Source: Oceanispirochaeta sp. M1 (GTDB lineage Bacteria; Spirochaetota; Spirochaetia; DSM-2461). From it: a stretch of 64,000 nucleotides of DNA. Made by a program: the position numbers and the translations under genes. Location: the NCBI RefSeq assembly GCF_003346715.1, contig NZ_QQPQ01000013.1, positions 1-64,000 of the forward strand, read 5' to 3'. The notes under the pieces were generated by a model, which ran no database searches, was not told where the DNA came from, and saw nothing but the letters and a program-made list of their open reading frames with translations. Below, piece by piece: positions 1-8,101 of the stretch (the stretch's first letter is position 1; each line of letters begins with the position of its first letter).

Positions 1-10
1 TATCCCTGCA

Positions 11-119
11 ATCTGGTGATTTTAGCATTGAGGTTATACCCGTTCCCATCCCGAACACGGAAGTCAAGCTCAATCGCGCCGATGGTACTGCCAAGGTGGG
101 AGAGTAGGTCGTCGCCAGT
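11..119 (+). rRNA. rrf: 5S ribosomal RNA
   Basis: The 3' member of an rRNA operon whose 16S and 23S genes would lie before the window. The core CCCGTTCCCATCCCGAACAC and the later GCCGATGGTACTGC and GAGAGTAGGTCG blocks are the conserved 5S segments. The ends (TCTGGTGA near 12 and CGCCAG near 118) pair as the terminal helix. A strong intrinsic terminator follows about 10 bases later. The exact ends are accurate to a few bases only. Confidence 0.95.
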
Positions 120-127
120 TTAATTAA

Positions 128-157
128 GCCCCAGTCTTCGGACTGGGGCTTTTTTTT
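128..157 (+). terminator. Intrinsic terminator of the rRNA operon
   Basis: A perfect 9-bp stem, GCCCCAGTC (128-136) and GACTGGGGC (141-149), closes a TTCG tetraloop and is followed by eight T. Its position just after the 5S gene makes it the rRNA operon terminator. Confidence 0.93.
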
Positions 158-212
158 GCGCATGAAGTAGGCCGTACCTACTTGGATGTGAGGGGACTGT
201 AGACGCCAGCCT

Positions 213-240
213 CTGTAACGGATGCTATTTTCAGTTACAG
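213..240. repeat. Short inverted repeat downstream of the sulfatase gene
   Basis: CTGTAAC (213-219) and GTTACAG (234-240) are a perfect 7-bp inverted repeat with a 14-base loop. It lies just past the 3' end of the minus-strand sulfatase gene, so it could form a 3' hairpin in that mRNA. There is no T-run on that strand, so a normal intrinsic terminator is not supported. Confidence 0.3.
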
Positions 241-263
241 AAGCTGTAATTCTATTGCTTGTA

Positions 264-1850
264 CTAGTCTATCCATCCTCTTGGATTCTTAAAGAAATCA
301 GCTTCAAAATTTTCTATCTGCTCATTAAGATTTTTCTGAATCTTTGGTTTTCTGTCGCTTAAATTGTAGTTCTCTTCGGGATCAGTATCCATATTATAAA
401 GCATGGGCCATTTAGCCAGTGTGGGTACTGATTCATTGCTACCCTCGGGTTTGTAATCCGCTCCACCTGCAAGTTTACCAAACAGAGAGTTTTTTTTATC
501 CATGGGTATGGGCCATGATCGGGTATTTGTACTACGGATATATTTCCAATTATCAACACGGACCGCCTCAACTTCGTTGTAATGAAAAAAGTATATTGCC
601 TTGGGATCGGCAGTAGTCGCGCCTTTGAACTCATCACTGAGGTCACGGCCATCAATAATCCGGTCCGAAGGAAGTGTGAGTCCTGTCAACTCCATTAAGG
701 TGGGGAATATATCCAGATTGCTGGAAGGATTTCTGTTAACTGTTCCGGCAGGTACGGTACCAGGCCAACGAACTATCATCGGTACTCTAAATCCGCCTGC
801 AAAGGTTTCTCCCTTTCGTCCTCTTAGTCCACCTGAACTGCCGTCAAACCAGGGACCGTTGTCACTTGTGAAAATCACCAGGGTTTCATCGTCTATTCCC
901 AGGTCCTTTAATTGCTCAAATATCCTACCCGTGTTCCAATCCAATTCCATTATAGTGTCACCATGAGCTCCTGCATCAGAGAGTCCTGCAAACTTTTCTG
1001 ATGGTATGCATGGTTGATGCGGATCCTTATGAGCGAGGTAGATAAAAAAAGGCTTATCACCTGAGTTATTTATAAATTTTATAGCTTCGTCGGTAAAACG
1101 TTCTGTATATTCACCCTGATTAAGGGCAATATCTTCTACTATTTGCTTATCTTCTACCCAAAATGAGGCTGGCCAGTCGTCATTGGAAGCATTGAATCCG
1201 ACAAATGAGTCGAATCCATGATTATATGGATGATGTTCCATGTCTACTACAAAGTCTCCGAGATGCCATTTTCCGATTGCAGCTGTAGTATAACCTTGAA
1301 TCTTGAGTGCTTCGGCAATTGTTATTTCCGATTGAGGAAGACCTTTGACTAGATTTTTTGCATTCTTCATATCAACAACACCAAGAACACCCATAGCATA
1401 AGCTGCCTCTTTGACAAGTTTTCTTGTGAACGTATCTTTACCAGGTTGAAGAGGGAATGTTAAACCACTTCTTAAGGGGTAGCGACCAGTTAACAATCCA
1501 GCTCTTGATGGAGAGCAGAGGGGACTACTGCAATAAAAGTCTGTAAATTGCATACCTTCTTCTGCCATTCGATCCAGATATGGTGTTTGTATTGCCGTAC
1601 TACCGTAGCTTCCAATATCTCCATACCCCAGATCATCTACCAAAATGATAATTATGTTGGGTAGGGATGGCATCTCATCAGGTGTTATCACCTGTTCGGT
1701 TTTAATTTTCGGGTCCATTCCAATTTGGAATAGTTTTTTTGATACCCGCCTGTTTAGCTCATCTTTCCTTGTGCTGAAAGAAATAATTAGAAACAAAATT
1801 GCAACAATTGAAAGTGGGACAAAAATACGTAAAACAGATTTAATCTTCAA
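264..1850 (-). CDS. Type I sulfatase (arylsulfatase family), membrane-anchored or exported
   Basis: Predicted hydrolysis of sulfate esters on organic substrates such as sulfated glycans; the substrate cannot be read from the sequence. The N-terminal metal-binding strand ILVDDLGYGDIG and the signature CSPSRAGLLTGR are visible. Cys112 of that signature is the residue oxidised to formylglycine in this family, so a maturase must be encoded elsewhere. A hydrophobic segment near residues 6-24 suggests a signal anchor or signal peptide. At 528 aa it has normal family length. The start is placed at TTG 1850, which has AAGGAG six bases upstream. The in-frame ATG at 1868 has no ribosome binding site and itself overlaps that AAGGAG. 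The gene stands alone, facing the rRNA operon end, and looks by eye more A/T-rich than the housekeeping genes. Confidence 0.88.
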   Translation of the reverse strand: MKIKSVLRIFVPLSIVAILFLIISFSTRKDELNRRVSKKLFQIGMDPKIKTEQVITPDEMPSLPNIIIILVDDLGYGDIGSYGSTAIQTPYLDRMAEEGMQFTDFYCSSPLCSPSRAGLLTGRYPLRSGLTFPLQPGKDTFTRKLVKEAAYAMGVLGVVDMKNAKNLVKGLPQSEITIAEALKIQGYTTAAIGKWHLGDFVVDMEHHPYNHGFDSFVGFNASNDDWPASFWVEDKQIVEDIALNQGEYTERFTDEAIKFINNSGDKPFFIYLAHKDPHQPCIPSEKFAGLSDAGAHGDTIMELDWNTGRIFEQLKDLGIDDETLVIFTSDNGPWFDGSSGGLRGRKGETFAGGFRVPMIVRWPGTVPAGTVNRNPSSNLDIFPTLMELTGLTLPSDRIIDGRDLSDEFKGATTADPKAIYFFHYNEVEAVRVDNWKYIRSTNTRSWPIPMDKKNSLFGKLAGGADYKPEGSNESVPTLAKWPMLYNMDTDPEENYNLSDRKPKIQKNLNEQIENFEADFFKNPRGWID

Positions 1851-2062
1851 AAAAATCTCCTTATTCATTTATATGAGCCATTTTACATGCGAATAACGAA
1901 TATGACAAATAGAATAATCAGGCTATTGTATTAATGAGAATAACCAAGTGGAGAATATATCTACTTCTACAGTGTGTTGCGAAATAAGATATAAAAAAAA
2001 ATAATCAATTCTTTTTCTTCATATGACAGAGTGTATAATGTATTAAATTAAGGAGCTGTAAT

Positions 2063-2665
2063 ATGAGAATTTTAATTATAACTCCTATGCTGAAGGAATA
2101 TCACTGTGCAAGAGAGGTCTTCTCGGCAGTAGAAACTGATACAGATTCAGTTTATCGATTTGCAAGGATAATAAAAAAGAGATTTCAATTAGATATTCTA
2201 CAGTGTGGCTTTGAACTTGAAACTGCCTTGACATATTATGATAAGCAATACGGAGTGGCAGATATTATTATTGATAGTGGCAGTTGTGCCTCTCTTTCAA
2301 ATGAATATGATATTGGAGAAATCATCAGAATCTCAAGAGTCTGCAGGGATGGTAAACGGGATGTATATTTTGATGATCCTGGTGAAAATGATCAAATCAG
2401 AACAGCAAGTCTTATAGAGGTCTCCACTGGAATTGAGAATAGACATATGAGAGTGGAATTGGGAAAAAAGGCAGATGTCTGCAGTATGGAGAGTTACAGT
2501 TTGTGTCGTTTTGCGGAGCTTCGCATGGTTCGACACTTTAGTTGGAGAGTAATCACTGATAATGCTGATGCAGAGATGAGAACTGATTTTAAAGAAAATC
2601 TTCGCATTGGCTGCCGTAAGCTTTATCAGTATATCGATAATATTTTGAATGATTTAAGTCATTGA
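2063..2665 (+). CDS. Nucleoside phosphorylase / MTA-SAH nucleosidase-like protein
   Basis: Looks like the PNP/UDP phosphorylase superfamily, whose members cleave nucleosides. The glycine/serine-rich DSGSCASLSNEYDIGEIIRI segment matches the position of the family's GxxG...GD block. SMESYSLCRFA fits the Met-Glu ribose-binding motif, and RVITDNAD the region of the catalytic Asp. At 200 aa it is shorter than typical MTA/SAH nucleosidases (about 230 aa), so the substrate is uncertain. The start has GGAG eight bases upstream, and a TATAAT lies at 2034-2039 without a clear -35. The next gene, cheW, begins 42 bases later behind its own strong ribosome binding site. Confidence 0.65.
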   Translation: MRILIITPMLKEYHCAREVFSAVETDTDSVYRFARIIKKRFQLDILQCGFELETALTYYDKQYGVADIIIDSGSCASLSNEYDIGEIIRISRVCRDGKRDVYFDDPGENDQIRTASLIEVSTGIENRHMRVELGKKADVCSMESYSLCRFAELRMVRHFSWRVITDNADAEMRTDFKENLRIGCRKLYQYIDNILNDLSH

Positions 2666-2707
2666 TTTTCAAATGAGAATAGAACATAATGAGGAGGGGA
2701 GATTTTA

Positions 2708-3181
2708 ATGGCAGATACAACTTTACAGATGGTCACTTTTCAACTTGGTGTTGAAAACTATGGTATCAATATTATGGATGTTAAAGAGATATACAGCATT
2801 CAGGAAGTCCGTGATATACCTAATGCCCCGGCATACGTTGAGGGTATCTTTAATCTCAGGGGCGATATAATACCTATCATTAATCTCCATAAGAGATTCC
2901 ACCTGCAAAAAGCTGAACTTTCCGAAGATGATGCTCTTCTCAGCGGTTTTATTATCATCAATCTGGATGGTATGCAGCTCGGTATTATAATCGACAAGGT
3001 GCTTAGAGTCGTTTCAATTGATAAGGGGAAAATTCAGCCTCCACCTCAGATGATTACCGGTATAGGTACCGAGTATATTCAGGGTGTTATACATCAGGAT
3101 GATGGATATCTTATTATTCTGGATATCAGGCGTCTTTTTGATCCCGCTGAATTACAGCAGATAAGCCTCGTAAACCGATAA
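2708..3181 (+). CDS. cheW: CheW chemotaxis coupling protein
   Basis: Adaptor linking chemoreceptors to CheA in the chemosensory array. The whole 157-aa protein is one CheW domain: VTFQLGVENYGINIMDVKEI at the start, then the diagnostic IPNAPAYVEGIFNLRGDIIP and a C-terminal IQGVIHQDDGYLIILDI. Length is normal. GAGGAGGGGAG precedes the ATG. It is followed after 2 bases by the DegT-like gene, so the two are probably co-translated. Main chemotaxis genes are not in the window apart from a CheA-like gene at 58 kb. Confidence 0.93.
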   Translation: MADTTLQMVTFQLGVENYGINIMDVKEIYSIQEVRDIPNAPAYVEGIFNLRGDIIPIINLHKRFHLQKAELSEDDALLSGFIIINLDGMQLGIIIDKVLRVVSIDKGKIQPPPQMITGIGTEYIQGVIHQDDGYLIILDIRRLFDPAELQQISLVNR

Positions 3182-3183
3182 TC

Positions 3184-4209
3184 ATGTCTATTCCTGTATT
3201 CAGACCCTCCATAAGAAGAAAAGAAATGGACTCAGTTCTCAGCTGTATGGTCTCGGATCATATAGGTCCCGGGATGTATTCAGAGCAGCTGCAGGAACTC
3301 CTTAATCAGTATTGCGGAACCAAGTCCGCCTTTTTACTTCGTGAGTATGAACGGGCGGTTGAAATCTGTTTTAAGGCCCTGAATCTTGAAGCTGGAAAAG
3401 AAGTTGTACTCTCTCCTCTGGTGCCTGACACATATCTCCATGTTATAAAAAAACTGGATCTGAAGCCTGTTTTTGTGGATGTAAATGTAACAACTGCGGT
3501 TCCGGATCTTGATGATTTTCTGGATAAGAGCAATGAGAATACCGCTGCCATTGTCATTATGGGTGTATTTGGTTATCACTGGGATTTTTCAGAGTGGGAG
3601 AATCCGGGAGTGGTACTTATTGAGGACATCACTCAGAACTACGGTTCTTCTGTTTCAGATATACCTGCAGGATCCACTGGGGATCTTGTCTTAATGAGAA
3701 TGGAGCCTCAGGATCTTTTAACTACCGGTGGCGGCTCATCTTTAATGGCCAGGAATAAGGAACTCAGTGATGCAGTAACCTTAGAGATAGAACTTCTGGA
3801 TGATACGGTCCTGCTTTCAGACATGAATGCGGCTCTTGGTTTCAGCATGATGAAAGAATTTGACAAAAACTTTGAATTACGGGATGAATTACATCAGTTA
3901 TTCTTATCAGCACTTCGTAAGGGAAAGCATGGAACTCTTGTTAATAACAGTGATGAGAAAATTATCCATGCTTCTTTTCCTGTGCTTGTGAAAGGAAACA
4001 GACAGGAAATACAGAAGTATGCACAGAAAAAGAATGTGGAAACAACATTGGCATTCCGTGGCTGCTGTCTGGAAGAGGAACTGGGTGATATGATTGTATG
4101 TCCTGTCGCCGAGACCCTTATTCTAAACTGTATCCTCTTTCCTCTGTATCCTTCTTTAGGGAAAACCAACAGTGAGACTATTTCAAGAATCCTGGCTACA
4201 TTGCCCTGA
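3184..4209 (+). CDS. DegT/DnrJ/EryC1-like protein lacking the PLP lysine
   Basis: Fold assignment is to the sugar aminotransferase (DegT/DnrJ/EryC1/StrS) family. Supporting features are the N-terminal IPVFRPSIRRKEMD, a substrate loop with ISDHIGPG-like spacing (VSDHIGPGMYSEQL), the IEDITQNYGS strand around Asp148, and the LLTTGGGSSL turn at 178-187. In active enzymes this turn is preceded by the Lys that forms the Schiff base with pyridoxal phosphate; aligned by eye, Asp177 sits there. At 341 aa it is slightly shorter than usual (about 370). It follows cheW by 2 bases with no ribosome binding site of its own and precedes nadK by 33 bases. A transaminase reaction is therefore unlikely; a binding or structural role is inference. 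Confidence 0.7.
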   Translation: MSIPVFRPSIRRKEMDSVLSCMVSDHIGPGMYSEQLQELLNQYCGTKSAFLLREYERAVEICFKALNLEAGKEVVLSPLVPDTYLHVIKKLDLKPVFVDVNVTTAVPDLDDFLDKSNENTAAIVIMGVFGYHWDFSEWENPGVVLIEDITQNYGSSVSDIPAGSTGDLVLMRMEPQDLLTTGGGSSLMARNKELSDAVTLEIELLDDTVLLSDMNAALGFSMMKEFDKNFELRDELHQLFLSALRKGKHGTLVNNSDEKIIHASFPVLVKGNRQEIQKYAQKKNVETTLAFRGCCLEEELGDMIVCPVAETLILNCILFPLYPSLGKTNSETISRILATLP

Positions 4210-4242
4210 TGGTTTTGAGACTGAATAAGTAAAAGGAACTAT

Positions 4243-5094
4243 ATGGCTTCCGTAAAAAGTGTCCTTATAATAACAAATTTATCAAAAAACAGAGCTTCCG
4301 GACTGAGGGAGGAGATCATTGCTTATATGAATAAGCATGATATTATAATTTCCGAACACTGTTTTGAAGGCAGTCCCGGTGATTTTTCTGCTGTTAAAGC
4401 TGATCTTGCCATCGTTCTGGGCGGGGATGGTACGGTTTTATACAGTGCTCGTCTATGTGCCGGGATGGACATGCCCATTCTTGCTGTGAATCTGGGAACT
4501 TTCGGTTTTCTGGCAGAAGTCAATCCGGATGAATGGCTTCTGGCTTTTGATCTGTTTCAAATGGGTAAGATGGGGATCAGTCACAGAATAATGCTCAATA
4601 CCGCCCTGAAAAGGGATGGAGAAATATTGGGGTATCATTGTTGTCTCAATGACTGTGTCATTACATCTACGGGTATGGCTAAAATTGTTAATCTCAAGGT
4701 GAGTATCTCCAACCAGGAAGTCATTGAATACAGGGCTGATGGAATCATCCTGGCTACAGCCACGGGATCAACAGCCTATTCCATGGCTGCCGGTGGGCCT
4801 ATTATTCATCCGGAGCTATCTGCAGTGATAGTAAACCCCATCAACCCTTTCACATTGTCAAACAGGCCTCTGGTGATTCCTGCTGATGAGGAAGTAACTG
4901 TTTTTGTAAACAGACAGCAGCGAACCAGTCTTGTGCTTACTCTTGATGGTCAGGATGTTATTCCTCTGCTGCCGGGAGATGAGGTTATTACAAAGAAACA
5001 TCACTACAGTGCTGATATCCTGAGTTTTAAAAAAATGAATTTTTATGAAGTAGTTCGAAAGAAACTGGACTGGAAAGGAGGACCTCGTGATTGA
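4243..5094 (+). CDS. nadK: NAD kinase
   Basis: Phosphorylates NAD to NADP in the cytoplasm. The GGDGT signature is at residues 60-64, and the second family motif, ATATGSTAYSMAAGGP, occurs in mid-protein, followed by PLVIPADEEV. At 283 aa it has normal length. AAAAGGAAC precedes the ATG. The 3' end overlaps recN by 8 bases, a widespread bacterial pairing that suggests translational coupling. Confidence 0.96.
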   Translation: MASVKSVLIITNLSKNRASGLREEIIAYMNKHDIIISEHCFEGSPGDFSAVKADLAIVLGGDGTVLYSARLCAGMDMPILAVNLGTFGFLAEVNPDEWLLAFDLFQMGKMGISHRIMLNTALKRDGEILGYHCCLNDCVITSTGMAKIVNLKVSISNQEVIEYRADGIILATATGSTAYSMAAGGPIIHPELSAVIVNPINPFTLSNRPLVIPADEEVTVFVNRQQRTSLVLTLDGQDVIPLLPGDEVITKKHHYSADILSFKKMNFYEVVRKKLDWKGGPRD

Positions 5095-6769
5095 AGAGCT
5101 TCATATCAGAAACTTTGCACTTATTGACGAGACTACTGTCCAGTTCCAAAAAGGACTTAATATTCTGACAGGTGAAACCGGAGCAGGTAAATCGGTTCTT
5201 ATAGGTGCCCTGGGTCTTGTTCTGGGCTCCAAAGCTGATAATTCGGCTGTAAGAACAGGCTGTGATGAAGCCGAAGTTACCGCGGTATTCACTGTGGAGA
5301 GTCCTGATGTAAAAGAATGGCTTAAAGACCATGATCTGGATGCCTCTGAAGACAGCCTTATTTTAAGAAGGAAGATCAGAACCAGCGGCCGGGGTGGCGT
5401 CTATATTCAGTCCAGACCCTTTACGCTTGCAGAGTTGAGTGAACTTGGAAAGCTACTTGTGGATATTCATGGTCAGCATGATCACCAGTCTCTCTTTTAT
5501 ATTGACCAGCACCGCCGTTTTCTGGATAAAAGCGGAAAACTTGAGGATGATAACCGTGCTGTGCAGGCACTCTTCAACAGTCTTAAAGATAAAACTGAAG
5601 AAATCGGAGCCCTGAAAGAGGCCCTGAATGATATAGAAAAAGAGACCGAGCTGCTGAACCATTCTATAGAAGAGATAGAAGACGCTGCTCTGAAGGATGG
5701 TGAAGAGGATGAAATCCGTAATTCTCTCAGTCGTATGGAGCAGTCGGAACAGCTCTATGGAACCGTAGATTCACTATTGTCTCTGCTTCCCGAAAACAGG
5801 GGAGGCTCACTGGCATCTCTCAGAAGAGGGCTGGATCTGCTGGAAAAACTCAGCGATATGGATCCTGGCAGCAGAGAATTGAAAGATCGTTTCTCCAATG
5901 CTTTTTATGAACTTGAGGATATTACTGATTCTATTGCATCACTGAATGATGAATTGAGCTTTTCTCCCGGGGAAAAGGAGACTCTTGAAGATCGCCTTGC
6001 CATAATAAAAAAGATTTGTCGTAAGTATGGTCCCGGTGTTACTGAAGTACAGAGTCATCTGGAAGAGTGCAGGGTCAAACTGGATCAGCTTGATAACAGT
6101 ACTGATCGTCTTGGGGAACTCAACAAGGAGCGTGATGCTCTTGAAGAAGAGCTGATAGGTAAAGCCCGTACTCTCTCGGAAGAGAGGAAAAGAGCAGGAA
6201 GTGTTCTTGAGAAGTCTGTTGAGCTTGTTATCAAATCTCTGGGTATGCCCTCATCTGTCTTCTCAGTGGGTATCACGCAGAAGACAGGAGAGCAGGGACA
6301 GGCTCTCTGCGGTCTGAACGGTCTGGACAGGGTGGAATTCCTGTTTACTGCAAATAAAGGAGAACCTTTGAAGCCTTTGAAAGATGTTGCTTCGGGTGGT
6401 GAACTCTCCAGAGTGATGCTTGGTATTAAATCGGCATTAGCCGGTACGGACCAGATTCCTATACTTGTTTTTGATGAAATTGACGCAGGAATAGGCGGAG
6501 AGGTCGGTTCCTCCATTGGCAGGCATATGAAGAAACTGGCGGGTTTTCACCAGATATTATGTATAACTCACCTTGCGTCGATAGCGGTTTATGCCGATAA
6601 TCATATAAAAGTTCAGAAAACTGAACGTGAAAACCGGACTCTGACGGATTTATTCGCCCTGGAGAATGGTCAGAAGGTTTCTGAGATAGCAAGAATGTTG
6701 TCTGGTGACAGTGAGGGGAATGCCTCTATCAGCCATGCAGAAGAATTGCTCAGAAGTGCATCAGTTTGA
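5087..6769 (+). CDS. recN: DNA repair protein RecN
   Basis: SMC-like ATPase acting in double-strand-break repair. Walker A GETGAGKS is at residues 29-36. The middle is predominantly coiled coil (about 150-380), and the C-terminal half of the ATPase carries the ABC signature ASGGELSRVMLGIK and Walker B ILVFDEIDAGIGG. Length of 560 aa is typical. The GTG start lies 8 bases inside the nadK end and has AAAGGAGG in front. Some bacteria control recN by LexA; no obvious operator was noticed here. Confidence 0.97.
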   Translation: MIEELHIRNFALIDETTVQFQKGLNILTGETGAGKSVLIGALGLVLGSKADNSAVRTGCDEAEVTAVFTVESPDVKEWLKDHDLDASEDSLILRRKIRTSGRGGVYIQSRPFTLAELSELGKLLVDIHGQHDHQSLFYIDQHRRFLDKSGKLEDDNRAVQALFNSLKDKTEEIGALKEALNDIEKETELLNHSIEEIEDAALKDGEEDEIRNSLSRMEQSEQLYGTVDSLLSLLPENRGGSLASLRRGLDLLEKLSDMDPGSRELKDRFSNAFYELEDITDSIASLNDELSFSPGEKETLEDRLAIIKKICRKYGPGVTEVQSHLEECRVKLDQLDNSTDRLGELNKERDALEEELIGKARTLSEERKRAGSVLEKSVELVIKSLGMPSSVFSVGITQKTGEQGQALCGLNGLDRVEFLFTANKGEPLKPLKDVASGGELSRVMLGIKSALAGTDQIPILVFDEIDAGIGGEVGSSIGRHMKKLAGFHQILCITHLASIAVYADNHIKVQKTERENRTLTDLFALENGQKVSEIARMLSGDSEGNASISHAEELLRSASV

Positions 6770-6780
6770 AGGTGTGTTGA

Positions 6781-7605
6781 ATGGCTAAAGTCAGTGAAGA
6801 AGCTCGAACCCGTTATTTTGAAAAAATACGAGAATATAAAACAGGAATAGACAATATCCTGGCCCAGGAAAAGAAAATTCAGGCTATTATCAACGCCTCA
6901 AGTGATGATGCATCTTTTCAGAAGATACAGCTGGCGGAAGAAAATCTGCTGATGCTGTCTAATTATCTGCTGATGAATCAGCTTTCCCTCGATCTACTTG
7001 GAATTAAAAATGAAAATTTCCTCAATGATGCACGTAAGGTCAGCTATAAGATAATTATCTATCTTGAAGATGTTTTTTCAGATTATCTTGATGTAGCTTA
7101 TTCTGAGTATTCAGACAGGATCGATAAGGTTCAGGACTATCCGGAAGAAAGCCGCTATAAACTTATAAGAAAGCTTGGTTTTTCCATTCAGATGGTTAAA
7201 GACGGCTTTGGGGAAAATTCAAAATGGAAGTGGTCAATTATTGAGATGGAAGGGCGTCTGGCTACTCTCTGTAAGAATGTCATTGATCTGAAGAAATTCG
7301 TCCCTGGAATGGATCCAAGATCTGAAGGTTTCAGAGAGCGGGTGGAGCATTTTCGTCTTACATGCAGACTCCTGCAGGGTGCTGCTGACAGCTACAGGAT
7401 GAAATATGAGCTCTCCACAAACAGAATGGATGATTTTAAAGCAGCCATCAATTATCTGTCGGCACTCAAACGTTTTTTTACACTGACTAATCAGAAACGA
7501 GAAATTGAAGAGCTCAAGAAGAAAATTGATATTTGGAAGCAGAAAATGGAAAGTGACGCCAAGCAGACTGAAAATGCAGCCCGCATCAAACGCCTTTCTA
7601 AATAA
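6781..7605 (+). CDS. Helical protein of unknown function downstream of recN
   Basis: Not recognised. The 274-aa sequence is almost wholly charged and helical, with no signal peptide, membrane segment or cysteine motif. The N-terminal 60 residues and the last 60 (rich in KKxxE heptads) look like coiled coil. A more globular centre contains SRYKLIRKLGFSIQMVKDGF and KWSIIEMEGRLATLCKNVID. It starts 11 bases after recN and is probably in the nadK-recN unit. Its stop codon abuts that of the opposing cdd gene, leaving no room for a terminator. A cytoplasmic structural or partner protein is the most that can be said. Confidence 0.7.
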   Translation: MAKVSEEARTRYFEKIREYKTGIDNILAQEKKIQAIINASSDDASFQKIQLAEENLLMLSNYLLMNQLSLDLLGIKNENFLNDARKVSYKIIIYLEDVFSDYLDVAYSEYSDRIDKVQDYPEESRYKLIRKLGFSIQMVKDGFGENSKWKWSIIEMEGRLATLCKNVIDLKKFVPGMDPRSEGFRERVEHFRLTCRLLQGAADSYRMKYELSTNRMDDFKAAINYLSALKRFFTLTNQKREIEELKKKIDIWKQKMESDAKQTENAARIKRLSK

Positions 7606-8010
7606 TCAGTCTTTCAACTCATTCAATGCATTATCCGGGAAGAGTTCAGACATCGTTCTGTTAACCACTTCACCTTTATCCCCCTGAAAAGAGATAGGGA
7701 AATCATCCGTTGTAAACTCACTTATAACCTGGCGGCAGGCTCCGCAGGGTGATACAGCATAATCTGCATCAGGACAGGATACAGCCAGAGCCTCAAACTC
7801 AGTGATACCCTTTCCAAGAGCAGTTCCCAGGGCATTTCTTTCTGCACATACTGTCAGGCCGAATGATCTGTTCTCTATATTGGTACCGGTAATTACTTCT
7901 CCGTTTTTGCAGAGGAGGGCTGCACCGACTCTGAATTTGGAATAGGGAGAGTATGAGAATTCTGCTGCGGCTCTGGCTTTTTCCATCAGTTCTTCCATGT
8001 TCATGGGCAT
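7606..8010 (-). CDS. cdd: Cytidine deaminase
   Basis: Converts cytidine and deoxycytidine to the uridine forms in pyrimidine salvage. The zinc site is clear: Cys55 and catalytic Glu57 in TVCAERNA, and Cys89 and Cys92 in PCGACRQ. This is the three-cysteine, homotetrameric type. The N-terminal SYSPYSKFRVGAALL is the substrate-binding region. At 134 aa the length is normal. It is divergent from the following gene, and the 91-base gap holds A/T-rich promoter-like sequence. Confidence 0.95.
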   Translation of the reverse strand: MPMNMEELMEKARAAAEFSYSPYSKFRVGAALLCKNGEVITGTNIENRSFGLTVCAERNALGTALGKGITEFEALAVSCPDADYAVSPCGACRQVISEFTTDDFPISFQGDKGEVVNRTMSELFPDNALNELKD

Positions 8011-8041
8011 ATAATCCTTATTGCGTTTTTTAGCGGTCAGT

Positions 8042-8068
8042 TTGACCAGACTTTATTCATAGTATAAT
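8042..8068 (+). promoter_or_regulatory. Putative sigma-70-type promoter in the cdd divergent gap
   Basis: TTGACC (8042-8047) and a perfect TATAAT (8063-8068) are separated by 15 bases, slightly short of the optimum, 34 bases before the ATG at 8102. On the opposite strand TTGATT, 17 bases, TATGAA could serve cdd. Both are by-eye matches. Confidence 0.45.
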
Positions 8069-8101
8069 ATATTTTTCTAATCAAGCATTCAAAGAAGGCA
8101 C

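Noticed and set aside
601-966. Plus-strand open frame opposite the sulfatase
   Set aside because: No ribosome binding site or family features; it mirrors the sulfatase coding strand.
6590-6600. GCCGATAA sequence, a perfect sigma-28 -10 element
   Set aside because: It is inside the recN coding region with no suitable -35 and no flagellar gene downstream.
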